64,000 bases of DNA from Bacillus sp. ISL-41 (GCF_018613235.1 NZ_JAGGQP010000023.1:186001-250000), one strand, 5' to 3'; positions 8,742 through 17,368 are shown, counted from the first letter of the stretch. Numbers and translations are program-made. Notes: generated from the sequence alone by a model not told the origin.

Positions 8742-9464
8742 ATGAAGTTCGTTACCTGGAATGCTTCTATGCGATTCAGAGATAAAATTGATAGTATATT
8801 CCCGTTCAATGCAGATATTTTAGTCATACCGGAATGTGAGGCTCCGGAAAAATGGAGCGGGAAAAATCATCACAAGGATATTCATCAATTTCTCTGGTTT
8901 GGTGACAATCTGAATAAGGGCATTGGAATATTCATTTTAAACGAAGCCTTTAGTATAAAGTTACATCCATCCTATAATAAGGATTTCCGCTATATTATTC
9001 CTTTAATAGTAACTGGAAAGCAAAGCTTCCTGCTGTTTGCAGTTTGGTCTCAGCTTACAAAGAGCAAGTTTGATAGTTATATAGGGCAAATATTTCTAGC
9101 TTTAAAGTATTATAAATCCTTACTTAATGAGCCTTGTATCATTGCAGGTGATTGGAACAGTAATAAAATATTTGATCATATTAAACGGGTAGGAACCCAC
9201 TCAGATGTAGTGGACCTTCTGGAGAAAGTGAATATTAGAAGCGCCCATCATCATTTGCTTAATGAAGAACATGGTCTTGAAATGCAGCCAACACATTATT
9301 TTAGGAAGAATAAATCTAGTCCATTTCACATTGACTTTATTTTTGCATCAGAAACACTCCTTAAGCAGATAAGAACTCTCGAAATTGGAACATATGAAAA
9401 ATGGATTAATTTGAGCGATCATATGCCGATATTCATGGAACTTAATTCTGAATTGGGTGATTAA
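8742..9464 (+). CDS. Endonuclease/exonuclease/phosphatase (EEP) family protein
   Basis: 240 residues, a compact EEP (DNase I-like) fold with its active-site motifs in order: 'TWNAS' (Asn7), 'IPECE' (Glu31), 'AGDWNSN' (Asp137, Asn139), 'HIDFIF' (Asp198) and 'SDHMPI' (Asp226-His227). All the catalytic residues expected for a metal-dependent phosphodiesterase are present. EEP enzymes cleave DNA, RNA, phosphoinositides or nucleotides; the substrate cannot be read here. The start codon follows the preceding stop after two bases, indicating translational coupling with the PD-(D/E)XK gene. Confidence 0.85.
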   Translation: MKFVTWNASMRFRDKIDSIFPFNADILVIPECEAPEKWSGKNHHKDIHQFLWFGDNLNKGIGIFILNEAFSIKLHPSYNKDFRYIIPLIVTGKQSFLLFAVWSQLTKSKFDSYIGQIFLALKYYKSLLNEPCIIAGDWNSNKIFDHIKRVGTHSDVVDLLEKVNIRSAHHHLLNEEHGLEMQPTHYFRKNKSSPFHIDFIFASETLLKQIRTLEIGTYEKWINLSDHMPIFMELNSELGD

Positions 9465-9520
9465 GTCAAGAGCCGAGTTTCAATTTTTTTATAAGCTTTT
9501 ATTTATCAGGGGGAGCCTTA

Positions 9521-9679
9521 ATGCGAACGGAGCTTTGTCCAAAATGCGGCAGCATAATGATTAAGGATGCTTTTTAGAACATTCTTGAACTTAGGGATGG
9601 GTCGATACAGATTGAGACGATTTATCCTGCTTGGGTGTGTAGTGATTTCTGCGGTTATTATGAAAAAATTAGGGGTTAG
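9521..9679 (+). pseudogene. Zinc-ribbon mini-protein gene interrupted by an in-frame TAG
   Basis: From ATG 9521 (preceded by AGGGGGAGCC) the frame reads a CPKCGS zinc knuckle, hits TAG at 9575-9577, and then continues in the same frame with no further stop to a second knuckle (VCSDFCGYYEK) and TAG at 9677. Joined, the 52-codon product would be a two-knuckle zinc ribbon. Only one base separates this from an intact gene, so the nonsense mutation looks recent, or the site is a sequencing error. Confidence 0.6.
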
Positions 9680-9691
9680 GAGTGAATGAAC

Positions 9692-10687
9692 ATGTCGCGT
9701 TATTTTAAATTTGTGGCAATCAGAAAAGATGAGGAAGAATGGATGTTTAAAGAGCTGCAGGAAGGGCGGGCGAGGTTTGGCTGGAGCAGTGCTGGGTCTG
9801 ACTTGAGAGTGATTAAGGTCAAGTCTTCAACTGCCAGGACTGCAGATGAAAAAATTGTCTGGCGGTACACACAGTTTTTAATCAACAGGCTGACGAAGGG
9901 CGACAGACTGATCATTCAGTTAAGTAGACCATTGCGGAAATTCCTCATCGCCGAAGTGACAGGTGAGTATCATTCGACAGATCCTCAAGAGAGTGATTTT
10001 AACCATTATATAGAGTGTAAGCTTTTAACAGAGGCATTTATAAACGTGGAATCCCAGGCCGTTTCACAGTCACTGAGGCACCACCTTTCCAAACGAGGAC
10101 ATTACTATGAGATTTATGATGACCTTGCCAAAGAAGAACTGAATTGGATCTTGGAAAAATCAATGCAAAGGAATGCTGAATTTTTGCAGGCTAATGAGAT
10201 TAAGCATACCGCAGAATACGAGTCAAAGGTACTTGAAGAAGATGTTATTATGCAAACATATAAACGGATTTCGACGAAATGGCCGAGTGCGTATTTTGAG
10301 AAATTTGTTGCGGACCTCATCCGTTCGACTCCTGGGTTGGAAGTCAAGAAGCAGGGAGACTCAGGTCAAGGATGGGATCTAACGATGAGGATTCTGGATC
10401 CTATCGATGGGTCAATTTTACATGAAGATATTCCAGTGCAATGCAAAAATTATATGGGGGCCGTAAAAACAAAAAGACCCATAGATGATTTGGAAAGGTG
10501 CATAAGAAACTCTGGTTCCTCAATTGCCTACCTCTTCATAATCGGAGACTTGACGGAGGAGTTTGAGAAAGAATTTGAAAGTAGACTAGAGTTATTGAAG
10601 GCTGAAAATGAAGACATCCAATGGAGAGTCATTGGCCAGGGGCAAATAGCCAAGATGTACTTGAACAGGGTAGGCTCCGGTATTTAA
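9692..10687 (+). CDS. Restriction endonuclease-fold protein with PUA/EVE-like N-terminus
   Basis: 331 residues. The C-terminal ~130 residues match Mrr-like restriction endonucleases: 'YFEKFVADLI', then 'GDSGQGWDL' (Asp229) and 'VQCKNY' (Gln250-x-Lys252), the Q-x-K variant of PD-(D/E)XK. Residues 1-110 ('GRARFGWSS', 'LTKGDRLIIQLSRP', 'FLIAEVTGEY') look like a PUA/EVE-type fold, which in other proteins reads modified bases. The combination suggests a modification-dependent type IV restriction enzyme (inference). ATG 9692 follows TAGGAGTG by nine bases. Confidence 0.7.
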   Translation: MSRYFKFVAIRKDEEEWMFKELQEGRARFGWSSAGSDLRVIKVKSSTARTADEKIVWRYTQFLINRLTKGDRLIIQLSRPLRKFLIAEVTGEYHSTDPQESDFNHYIECKLLTEAFINVESQAVSQSLRHHLSKRGHYYEIYDDLAKEELNWILEKSMQRNAEFLQANEIKHTAEYESKVLEEDVIMQTYKRISTKWPSAYFEKFVADLIRSTPGLEVKKQGDSGQGWDLTMRILDPIDGSILHEDIPVQCKNYMGAVKTKRPIDDLERCIRNSGSSIAYLFIIGDLTEEFEKEFESRLELLKAENEDIQWRVIGQGQIAKMYLNRVGSGI

Positions 10688-10752
10688 GAGTCCGAGGTAT
10701 TGTATACAGACTAGAAGGAATCTTTTTACTATCATAAAAGGAGGAAGCCAAA

Positions 10753-11028
10753 TTGAATAGACCCCAAACAAAATACAAGCGCCATGGTCGTATTTCGCAC
10801 AATGTTGATGAGGCATATGATATCGTGTTTGATAAGTGTACTCCAGTTATAAATGGAGTACCTAAAAATGAGATCCAACTCTTAATGAGATACACAAAGA
10901 ATGGAATCACTGTCAATAATGCGCCAGCATTTGATGAAATTGATATGATGGAAGCAATTGTGAAATTATATAATAGTTCACTAATATCCTCAGAAGCTAA
11001 AGAAATACTAAAACAAGGAATTAAGTGA
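10753..11028 (+). CDS. Small hypothetical protein
   Basis: 91 residues from a TTG start eight bases after AAAGGAGG. Soluble and charged, with no membrane segment and no recognised family. It closes the accessory stretch on the + strand and is followed by a clear terminator. It could be a small partner of the upstream restriction-like gene, but 65 bases and a separate ribosome site leave that open. Confidence 0.6.
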   Translation: MNRPQTKYKRHGRISHNVDEAYDIVFDKCTPVINGVPKNEIQLLMRYTKNGITVNNAPAFDEIDMMEAIVKLYNSSLISSEAKEILKQGIK

Positions 11029-11061
11029 TTAGGCAATCCAAAACTACAAAATCGATCGGAG

Positions 11062-11118
11062 GACGGTTCTAGTGTTATAGTAGCATTGTTACTTGAACAG
11101 TAGGACCGTCGGTTTTTT
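11062..11118 (+). terminator. Terminator of the GGACGGTTC hairpin family
   Basis: GACGGTTCT ... AGGACCGTC stem followed by GGTTTTTTAAG. It ends the 10753 gene and may also serve the convergent gene at 11145. Confidence 0.65.
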
Positions 11119-11144
11119 AAGTGATATTCTTAGTATTCTTTGAG

Positions 11145-11888
11145 TTAGTCACTGGAATTAATTAATTGTATTTCTGGCAACCTGCATCGGTATACTTCTT
11201 TTACTAATCCAATAATTATAAGTTGTAGTAAAAATTCCAGTAATTCATCGTCAGTTCCTTCATGTATATTTACCACTTTCAACAATATGGATTGGTCTTT
11301 GACTGTTAATCCAAAGACTGTTTCAAGTGTTTTTAAAATTTCTCCTTTTAACTCTTTTTGGACACCAAGCATTTTAAATTCAGGCATTAGCTTAGCATAT
11401 TTTGCATTTAGATACTTATGGAAACCATATTGGTTTATTCCATTATAATTAGAAGTGGATTTTGGTTTTAACAACTCAACAATGATAAACCGGGAAAAAG
11501 CATCTTCATATACAGAAGCAGGCTCACCTCTATTTCCCCAATTAGATAAAATGATACGGCCCCTTCGTAACAAAAGCCCATTTTGAATAAGACTGAACAG
11601 TAACGAACACCCAATTACTGAACTGTCATTATCTTTATGCTCACTCCATTTGGAGTCTAGAATAATAGTTAAGTTATGTGAGAATGCTAGTGTTCTATTT
11701 GGTAATAAACTCATTATTTTATATATTAACTTGTCCACAAGATTCTGGTTGATAGATAGATCATTAGATAAAACTTTACTATGGTCAGAATGCTTATTTG
11801 TTCCATATTTCTCAACATAACGATTAGGATTTAAGTCACGGTACGCCATGTGTTCCGAATATGCTTCCCTTTCTTTAAACCAGCTCAT
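11145..11888 (-). CDS. Hypothetical protein
   Basis: 247 residues, start at 11888 after AAAGAAAGGGG (an upstream ATG at 11927 has a poorer site). The sequence is soluble, Leu/Lys/Asn-rich, with no known motif. It contains 'RNRGEPASVYEDAFSRF'-like polar segments rather than a catalytic signature. Its AT-rich composition matches the nuclease cluster to its left, and it may belong to the same acquired segment. Function unknown. Confidence 0.65.
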   Translation of the reverse strand: MSWFKEREAYSEHMAYRDLNPNRYVEKYGTNKHSDHSKVLSNDLSINQNLVDKLIYKIMSLLPNRTLAFSHNLTIILDSKWSEHKDNDSSVIGCSLLFSLIQNGLLLRRGRIILSNWGNRGEPASVYEDAFSRFIIVELLKPKSTSNYNGINQYGFHKYLNAKYAKLMPEFKMLGVQKELKGEILKTLETVFGLTVKDQSILLKVVNIHEGTDDELLEFLLQLIIIGLVKEVYRCRLPEIQLINSSD

Positions 11889-12004
11889 AAAAAACCCCTT
11901 TCTTTTACTAACAGTAATTCCTCTCATATTTTTCCATATTTTAATTATAAGGGAAAGATGCTAATGGAGGAATAACTAAATGATTGAATAGTAAATTCTA
12001 TTAA

Positions 12005-12160
12005 ACACAGAATGGATCCAGTGTCTCATTCGGACGCGGAAATGAATGGGTTTCAAACGACCTTGAGGAACTAGCCATTTGCCATTGTGAAGGTTGGAGA
12101 GTGAAGGAGATCCATATGGACATTTATTCTCCAGAACAGGAGAAGCGTGTGGAGCTTTAG
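12005..12160 (+). pseudogene. Possible gene fragment without a start
   Basis: The frame is open from just after TAA 12002-12004 to TAG 12158-12160 and reads as protein-like sequence ('GRGNEWVSNDLEELAICH', 'VKEIHMDIYSPEQEKRVEL'), but no start codon lies near its beginning. Upstream, ATG 11981 stops after three codons. It is best read as the 3' remnant of a gene of unknown family. Confidence 0.3.
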
Positions 12161-12287
12161 CGATCAGGATTAGATATGAACAATGAAGCAATGGAGCTTT
12201 TTAAATTATTTGTGATTATCTATAAATCGACATTAGTATCATGTTATCCTAATATTAACAATTGCACGAAGGAGTTTGGTTGCCAAG

Positions 12288-12586
12288 ATGGCTTATGGTG
12301 GTCTTTTGGGAAGTTTCTTTATCTTGCTTGGTCTGTTCATCTGGAGAAGGGGCAGTGTTTCTTTTTTAGCAGGTTATGCGAAAGACAGGTGAGTAATGAG
12401 AAATTAATGGCAAAGCGGATTGGTCTGGTGGTTATCTTATTTGGGTTCGAAACAATCTTGTTAATTGCTGTCAGCTTATATGTCATGCCTGTTGACGCAC
12501 TGATATAAGGGATTCTAGCCGGATTGCATGTGCTGGCCATTTTATTTTTAATGGTTACTAATCAAATGAGTAAGCCTGAAGAATAA
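12288..12586 (+). pseudogene. DUF3784-like small membrane protein, frameshifted
   Basis: ATG 12288 opens a frame with a membrane helix typical of DUF3784 proteins ('GSFFILLGLFIWRRG', then 'LAGYAKDR') that stops near 12394. The rest of the family pattern continues in another frame ('NEKLMAKRIGLVVILFGF', second helix), is broken again by TAA 12506-12508, then continues in that frame with a third helix ('GILAGLHVLAILFLMVT') to TAA 12586. One frameshift and one nonsense change make it a pseudogene. Confidence 0.6.
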
Positions 12587-12615
12587 CTCCAGTCGTTACC
12601 TTCAGAGACATTAAA

Positions 12616-12667
12616 GATAGCAAGGGGACCTTGATCTTTGGGAGCAAAAGGTCCGTCCCTCTGCTTC
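12616..12667. repeat. 73-bp inverted-repeat element, copy 2 (shortened)
   Basis: It keeps the AGCAAGGGGAC left end and the AAAAGGTCCGTCCCTCTGCTTC right end of the 2279 element but lacks about 20 central bases. Confidence 0.6.
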
Positions 12668-12686
12668 AGAAAAGGAAACAATGATA

Positions 12687-13217
12687 ATGAACAATAAAGA
12701 TCAAGTTATGCAGGAAGAACATAATATAAAATTTTCAGAAGGAAAGGTTGAGATCGTCTACACGAATCCAGGTGCCGGTTGCCTGGTGTCATCTGCGTTA
12801 TTTGGTACTATGCTTTCCGCCTTTGTTCTGTTTGTTGTAGTGCCTGGTTCGGGTTTCGTAAGAGGTTTTTTAGGTATTATCATCGGAATGATTGGATTGA
12901 TATTTACAGGCTCCATCTTACTCAAGCTCATAAGTGTAATCCTTTCAGGTAAGACATTACTAACGGTTGAGTCTGGATTGTTAAAAGGTCGTAAAGGCAG
13001 CATTCCAATTAATGAAATTACAGAGATCAAATGGGGCGGCACCAGTTTAAAGTATCTTGTTGTCCAAACCTCAAACAAAAGCAAAATCAAATTTCCTACT
13101 TATAACCTCGTTGGTGAAGAAAAGGTGAACCAGGTTATAAAGGAATATGTAGTTCCTCATGCGACACCTGAATTAAAGTTAAGTTGGGAAAAGTACATGG
13201 GAGATAAAGAAAGCTGA
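12687..13217 (+). CDS. Membrane protein, DUF5381-like
   Basis: 176 residues. A short cytosolic N-terminus is followed by two closely spaced membrane helices (about residues 30-55 and 58-80) and a C-terminal ~90-residue soluble domain with a PH-like strand pattern ('LLTVESGLLKGRKG', 'INEITEIKWGG', 'YLVVQTSNKSKIKF'). This layout fits DUF5381 proteins of Bacillus such as YfjD. AAAGGAAAC lies nine bases before ATG 12687; ATG 12681 is an alternative. Function unknown. It is flanked on both sides by copies of the 73-bp repeat element. Confidence 0.7.
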   Translation: MNNKDQVMQEEHNIKFSEGKVEIVYTNPGAGCLVSSALFGTMLSAFVLFVVVPGSGFVRGFLGIIIGMIGLIFTGSILLKLISVILSGKTLLTVESGLLKGRKGSIPINEITEIKWGGTSLKYLVVQTSNKSKIKFPTYNLVGEEKVNQVIKEYVVPHATPELKLSWEKYMGDKES

Positions 13218-13225
13218 ATGGAAAG

Positions 13226-13294
13226 GGAACAAGGGGGTTTTATGCTTCTTTTCGTGAGTGACTTTTAGAAGAAAAAGCTCCGTCCTTCTGCTTC
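13226..13294. repeat. 73-bp inverted-repeat element, copy 3 (degraded)
   Basis: It aligns along its length with the 2279 element (TTTTCGTGAGTGA centre, CGTCC-TCTGCTTC right end) with several substitutions and a gap in the left arm. Confidence 0.55.
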
Positions 13295-13553
13295 CGAAAG
13301 TCCTATTGCATCTCGCGAGATTAATAGTGTTTAAGGACATACAGTTGTATGGGGGAAAACCCGAATATTATTAAGCGATGAAGATGGATTGGGAGTCTGG
13401 AGGCAATAATAAAAAATCATATTAACTGTAGAGTAAGTCCTTATGAAAAATTTCAATTACGATATATCCATGGTGGAAGATTTCCGGAAGGCCGTCTTTT
13501 TATTTATAACAATTAAAATGGCTGGAACACATGTATTGGAAAGCGGTGAGACG
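13295..13553. other. Upstream region of the flavin monooxygenase gene
   Basis: It contains an in-frame 5' extension from 13443 without ribosome binding site support. No clear promoter or structured RNA was recognised. Confidence 0.4.
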
Positions 13554-14717
13554 ATGAAAGCAATTATTATTGGTGCTGGTATCGGGGGGCTGAGCACAGC
13601 CATTGCCCTGCGCAAAATCGGGATGGATGTGAAGGTGTTTGAAAGCAAGCCGGAGGTGCGTTTCGCAGGTGCCGGGCTTGGAATTGGAGCGAATGCTGTT
13701 CAAGCATTGCAGCAGCTTGGTGCAGGCGATTCAGTGCTTAAGGAAGGTAAGGTGTTGGATGAGCTTCGCATCCTTACACCTGCAGGGAAAATCCTGCAGC
13801 GGACGGACACAGCCGTCATTAGCCAAAAGTATGGACCTGACAATGTGACGATTGAGCGCGGAAAGCTCCTGGAGTTGCTCATGAGCGCCTTAGGTCCGGA
13901 GCAAATTGTCCACACAGGAAAGACTTGTAATCGTTTTGAACAAAATGACTCCGGGGTGAAAGTGTGGTTTGAAGATGGTTCAACGGAGGAAGGGGATTTG
14001 CTGATTGGCGCGGACGGTGTATACTCCACCATCCGCGAAACTCTGCTGCCGAACGCAAAACCACGATATGCAGGATACACTTGCTGGAGGGCGGTTGTGA
14101 AGGCAGGACCAGATTTGCGTGATTATGACCCGAATTTATTTATAGAAACTTGGGGACGCAGCGGGCGCTTTGGAGTGGTTCCCTTGCCGGAAAACCGGAT
14201 CTATTGGTTCGCATGCGTGAATGCTAAAGCCCGCGATTCCCAATTAAAAGCCTTTACTACCCGGGACTTGATGAAGATTTTTGAAGGCTATCATGATCCG
14301 ATTCCTCAAATACTGGCGCAAACCTCCCATTCCCAATTGCTCCATCATGATATTTATGATCTAAAGCCAATCCGCCGCTTCGCATTCGAACGCATTGTTT
14401 TACTCGGGGACGCGGCTCATGCCATGACACCCAACTTGGGGCAAGGTGCCGGGCAATCTATTGAAGACGCAGTCATCCTGGCTAGCCATTTGAAACGGAA
14501 TTCCACCATTAAAGATGCGTTGGAAGGATATGAACAGGAGCGAACCGACAGGACCAGGCAAATTACGAGAATGTCGAACCAGATTGGAATGGTGGCCCAG
14601 TTGAATGAGCGCGTTTCTGTCGCTCTTCGTGATGCACTATTCCCGCTAATTCCAAATAGGGTTCTGGAAAAGCAGCTTCAGTTTCTATATAAAGTAGAGC
14701 TTGGTGAATTATTGTAA
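13554..14717 (+). CDS. FAD-dependent monooxygenase
   Basis: 387 residues. Flavoprotein aromatic-hydroxylase family: GxGxxG dinucleotide motif in 'IIIGAGIGGLSTA', the mid-chain 'GADGVYSTIR' motif (DG motif), and the C-terminal FAD motif 'LLGDAAHAMTPNLGQGAGQSIEDA'. It is close in pattern to 3-hydroxybenzoate/6-hydroxynicotinate or zeaxanthin-epoxidase-like monooxygenases. It would hydroxylate or epoxidise a small substrate using NAD(P)H and oxygen in the cytosol. Start ATG 13554 follows AAGCGGTGAG. It has no neighbouring catabolic genes, so its pathway cannot be inferred. Composition is more GC-rich than the nuclease cluster. Confidence 0.85.
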   Translation: MKAIIIGAGIGGLSTAIALRKIGMDVKVFESKPEVRFAGAGLGIGANAVQALQQLGAGDSVLKEGKVLDELRILTPAGKILQRTDTAVISQKYGPDNVTIERGKLLELLMSALGPEQIVHTGKTCNRFEQNDSGVKVWFEDGSTEEGDLLIGADGVYSTIRETLLPNAKPRYAGYTCWRAVVKAGPDLRDYDPNLFIETWGRSGRFGVVPLPENRIYWFACVNAKARDSQLKAFTTRDLMKIFEGYHDPIPQILAQTSHSQLLHHDIYDLKPIRRFAFERIVLLGDAAHAMTPNLGQGAGQSIEDAVILASHLKRNSTIKDALEGYEQERTDRTRQITRMSNQIGMVAQLNERVSVALRDALFPLIPNRVLEKQLQFLYKVELGELL

Positions 14718-14759
14718 AGGATTTGTTTTTGAGATAGTAAGGGGAACGAAAGGTGATTT

Positions 14760-15257
14760 ATGAAGTGTCTTACATATAAAAGGTGGACTATACTTAACCG
14801 GATTATATTGACTGGAGGCTTTGTCCTCTTAGGCATTCTTTTAATCTTAGCGGGACTGAAAGAGGATGAAGCCATTTCCAAAAGGATATATTTTATTCTT
14901 GCAGGGATCGTTGGGATTCCTTACTTTGGCAGGTATTTCATATTGTACATTATCCTTCTTTTTAGGGATAAGACGATAGCAAGCTACGATGATTACATAA
15001 TTAAAGTTAAGAACAGGCAATTCAGCCTTCATGAAGTGCAGAAGGTATCAATGACAAGCAGCTTTCCTGTAGGATTTTTGTGGATACATACACCGGCTTA
15101 TATGATCCTTACTTTCACAGGAGAAAAAGTCTATATTCCAACCTACTATGCAATGACTAAAAAAGATGAGGTCGAAGTATACGATATTCTAAAACATGTC
15201 ATCAGCAACAAGATAAAGGCAAAAAAGGCGACAGCACTCGTGTCTCGCAAAAAGTGA
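14760..15257 (+). CDS. Small membrane protein with PH-like domain
   Basis: 165 residues. Two N-terminal membrane helices (about 15-35 and 43-68) are followed by a soluble domain with 'YDDYIIKVKNRQFSLHEVQKVSM' and 'LTFTGEKVYIPTYY' strands, echoing the layout of the protein at 12687 without obvious sequence identity. A GGGGAACGAAAGGTGATTT stretch lies before the start. Family not firmly recognised. It is close to the next membrane protein gene (60 bp) and may share its transcript. Confidence 0.65.
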   Translation: MKCLTYKRWTILNRIILTGGFVLLGILLILAGLKEDEAISKRIYFILAGIVGIPYFGRYFILYIILLFRDKTIASYDDYIIKVKNRQFSLHEVQKVSMTSSFPVGFLWIHTPAYMILTFTGEKVYIPTYYAMTKKDEVEVYDILKHVISNKIKAKKATALVSRKK

Positions 15258-15317
15258 AAAAAGCGTTAGCTAGGAATGTTTGCCTCTGTTAAAAATTCAG
15301 ACAGAAAGGAGCTTGCG

Positions 15318-15971
15318 ATGAAGACGGTGAAAACCAGGTCAGGACATATAACTCAAGAAGAGATGCAAAAAAAATTCAGATTTGTAACTGTTGCATTTTT
15401 CATAATCAGTCTGTTTATTTCTCTAATTAATCTACAGTCCATCTCTGTCCTTCCAAGCTGGTTAAATATAAGTTTTATCATTCTATTGATCTGTTCGATT
15501 GCGCTTTTTGGCTATGGATTAATTCTTTCAAAAAAGTACATAACATGGGTTAATGGGGGAGTACATTTCTTCTTTTGCCTGCTAGTAATAAGTTTTCAGC
15601 TCTTTTTGACATCAACGGGTATGTATACAATTGGAGTCAGGGAAGGGCTGATTATCGAGGAAGGAAACTACTCACAGTTCACCTTAGTCTTTTATCTTGC
15701 AAGTGCTGTTTTGTTTATGACTGCGTCTCTATTCATCTCTTCCCAAAAATTACGGAGAATGAATAGTTACAAGGCATATGTGACCGGAACCATTGTAGCC
15801 GTAGTTATAATTGCGTTCATATTTATAGCTCTCAATGTCATAAGAGATACATTCTTCAGCGATCCAGATAGTGTTAAAGAGTCTTATCAGTTTTTTATAG
15901 GTTCTATCCTGGCCCTTTTTCCAGCTGCAGTACTAGGAATTAGTATAATCCGTACAAAAAAGCGTACATGA
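15318..15971 (+). CDS. Integral membrane protein, unknown
   Basis: 217 residues, start ATG 15318 after AAAGGAGCTTGCG. Six predicted membrane helices fill residues ~20-215, with a short extracytoplasmic loop 'TIGVREGLIIEEGNYSQ'. No catalytic or transport signature is visible. It is likely co-transcribed with 14760. Confidence 0.7.
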   Translation: MKTVKTRSGHITQEEMQKKFRFVTVAFFIISLFISLINLQSISVLPSWLNISFIILLICSIALFGYGLILSKKYITWVNGGVHFFFCLLVISFQLFLTSTGMYTIGVREGLIIEEGNYSQFTLVFYLASAVLFMTASLFISSQKLRRMNSYKAYVTGTIVAVVIIAFIFIALNVIRDTFFSDPDSVKESYQFFIGSILALFPAAVLGISIIRTKKRT

Positions 15972-16067
15972 AAAATGAAAGAGCTCGAGATACATAGGGT
16001 ATTCTTATTGGCTTATTATCGAAGCGAATGAGGGCTGTTCGATAAATGATAGGGAGGAGTCTCGTAT

Positions 16068-16967
16068 ATGCTGACAGAAAGTAAAATCCAATTACCGAAT
16101 TCAATAGAATTGAATGTAAAGTATTCGACTTCAAATAAACCCGTGATCTTGTTTCTTCATTTTAGTGGAGGGACTTTGAATATGTGGGATGGCATTTTGC
16201 CGAGGTTTAGTGAGGATTACCGGATTATTGCTCCTGATCTCAGGGGGCATGGAAAATCGGATAAGCCGCTGACGGGTTATCATATTGTTGATTTTGCCCA
16301 TGATGTATACTTGCTGCTCCAAGCTCTTGATGTCCAGAGCTGTCATATTGTAGGCAGTTCGATGGGAGCAGAGATTGGGTTGAGTTTGGCTGCGTCCCAT
16401 CCTGATATGGTGAAGTCGATTGTTTGTGAAGGTGCTCTATACAATGAGTTTGGCGAATATGGGCTGTTCGATGGGACAGCTGAGGAGATTACCGCTGAAA
16501 AAGAGAGACAGAGGAAGAAGTTGTCGGAGCGAAGAATGCCTGAACATCCTTCCCTCAATGATTTTCTTACTGAAGCAAAGGAACCTATTGAACGGATGGG
16601 GATCCTGAATGAACATTTCCTGAGCTACCTGAAAAGCACAGCAGAAGAGCAGGATGACGGCACCATAACCAGTCATTACCGGAATCACGTCAGGATCGAG
16701 TACATTGAAAAGTATTGGGACCTTCAATTCCAAGATTACTATAAAGAAATAAAATGTCCGGTCCTTTTTATGCCAAGTGAAGAGGAATGTGCAGATGAAA
16801 AAATCAGGAGAAGCCTGGATGCTTTTTCAAAGCTTGTAAATTCATCTGAAATCATCAAAATTGAAGGCTCCAGGCATGCCTATGTCTGGATGCAGCTTCC
16901 GGATCAGGCAGGGTTGGCAGTGAAGGATTTCCTGAATCGAGTTGCGGAGCATGAGGATGAACTTTAG
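16068..16967 (+). CDS. Alpha/beta hydrolase
   Basis: 299 residues. Oxyanion segment 'LHFSGGTLNMWDG', then 'APDLRGHGKSDKP', and a nucleophile elbow 'VGSSMGAEIG' with serine near residue 96. The acid and base are likely the aspartate or glutamate after 'PVLFMPSEEE' and His in 'GSRHAYVWMQ' near residue 267. It is a cytosolic esterase, lipase or haloperoxidase-like hydrolase; the substrate is not predictable. AGGGAGGAGTC precedes ATG 16068. A strong terminator follows. Confidence 0.85.
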   Translation: MLTESKIQLPNSIELNVKYSTSNKPVILFLHFSGGTLNMWDGILPRFSEDYRIIAPDLRGHGKSDKPLTGYHIVDFAHDVYLLLQALDVQSCHIVGSSMGAEIGLSLAASHPDMVKSIVCEGALYNEFGEYGLFDGTAEEITAEKERQRKKLSERRMPEHPSLNDFLTEAKEPIERMGILNEHFLSYLKSTAEEQDDGTITSHYRNHVRIEYIEKYWDLQFQDYYKEIKCPVLFMPSEEECADEKIRRSLDAFSKLVNSSEIIKIEGSRHAYVWMQLPDQAGLAVKDFLNRVAEHEDEL

Positions 16968-17007
16968 TCTTCTGGACAATTCTAACTTTCTATTAATCTA
17001 GGGAATT

Positions 17008-17040
17008 GGGTTGCCTCTACATGATGGCAGCCCTTTTTTT
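17008..17040 (+). terminator. Intrinsic terminator
   Basis: GGGTTGCC, ten-base loop, GGCAGCCC and a run of seven T after the hydrolase gene. Confidence 0.85.
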
Positions 17041-17112
17041 AAAGCAAGATTGAATGGAAAATTATGTTACAATTAATTACTGAATTACATAGGTTTTAAA
17101 GGGTGGATTTTT

Positions 17113-17325
17113 ATGAAAAAATATCTTTATTCTGCTTTAGTTTTAATTATAGGTTTGGTTTTTACGATGTTCATGGGTGGAAGTCTTGGAGGTGGAGATG
17201 GAACAGTTAGCAGCGGAGTCTTCAACTCAGCTATGGCCGGATTGATCTTTGCCATCATATTTCTTAGTGCTACTATTATGTTATGTACCTTGATGATTAT
17301 TGAAGAACTGAAAAGGAATAGCTGA
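17113..17325 (+). CDS. Two-helix small membrane protein
   Basis: 70 residues: helix ~5-25, a Gly/Ser-rich loop ('GGSLGGGDGTVSSG') and helix ~40-62, ending in a charged tail. AAAGGGTGG precedes the start. Family not recognised. It is followed by the YczE-type gene 43 bases later. Confidence 0.65.
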   Translation: MKKYLYSALVLIIGLVFTMFMGGSLGGGDGTVSSGVFNSAMAGLIFAIIFLSATIMLCTLMIIEELKRNS

Positions 17326-17368
17326 TTCCGTGGTGTTAAGACTAAGTTCAACGAAATGAAGTGATAAA

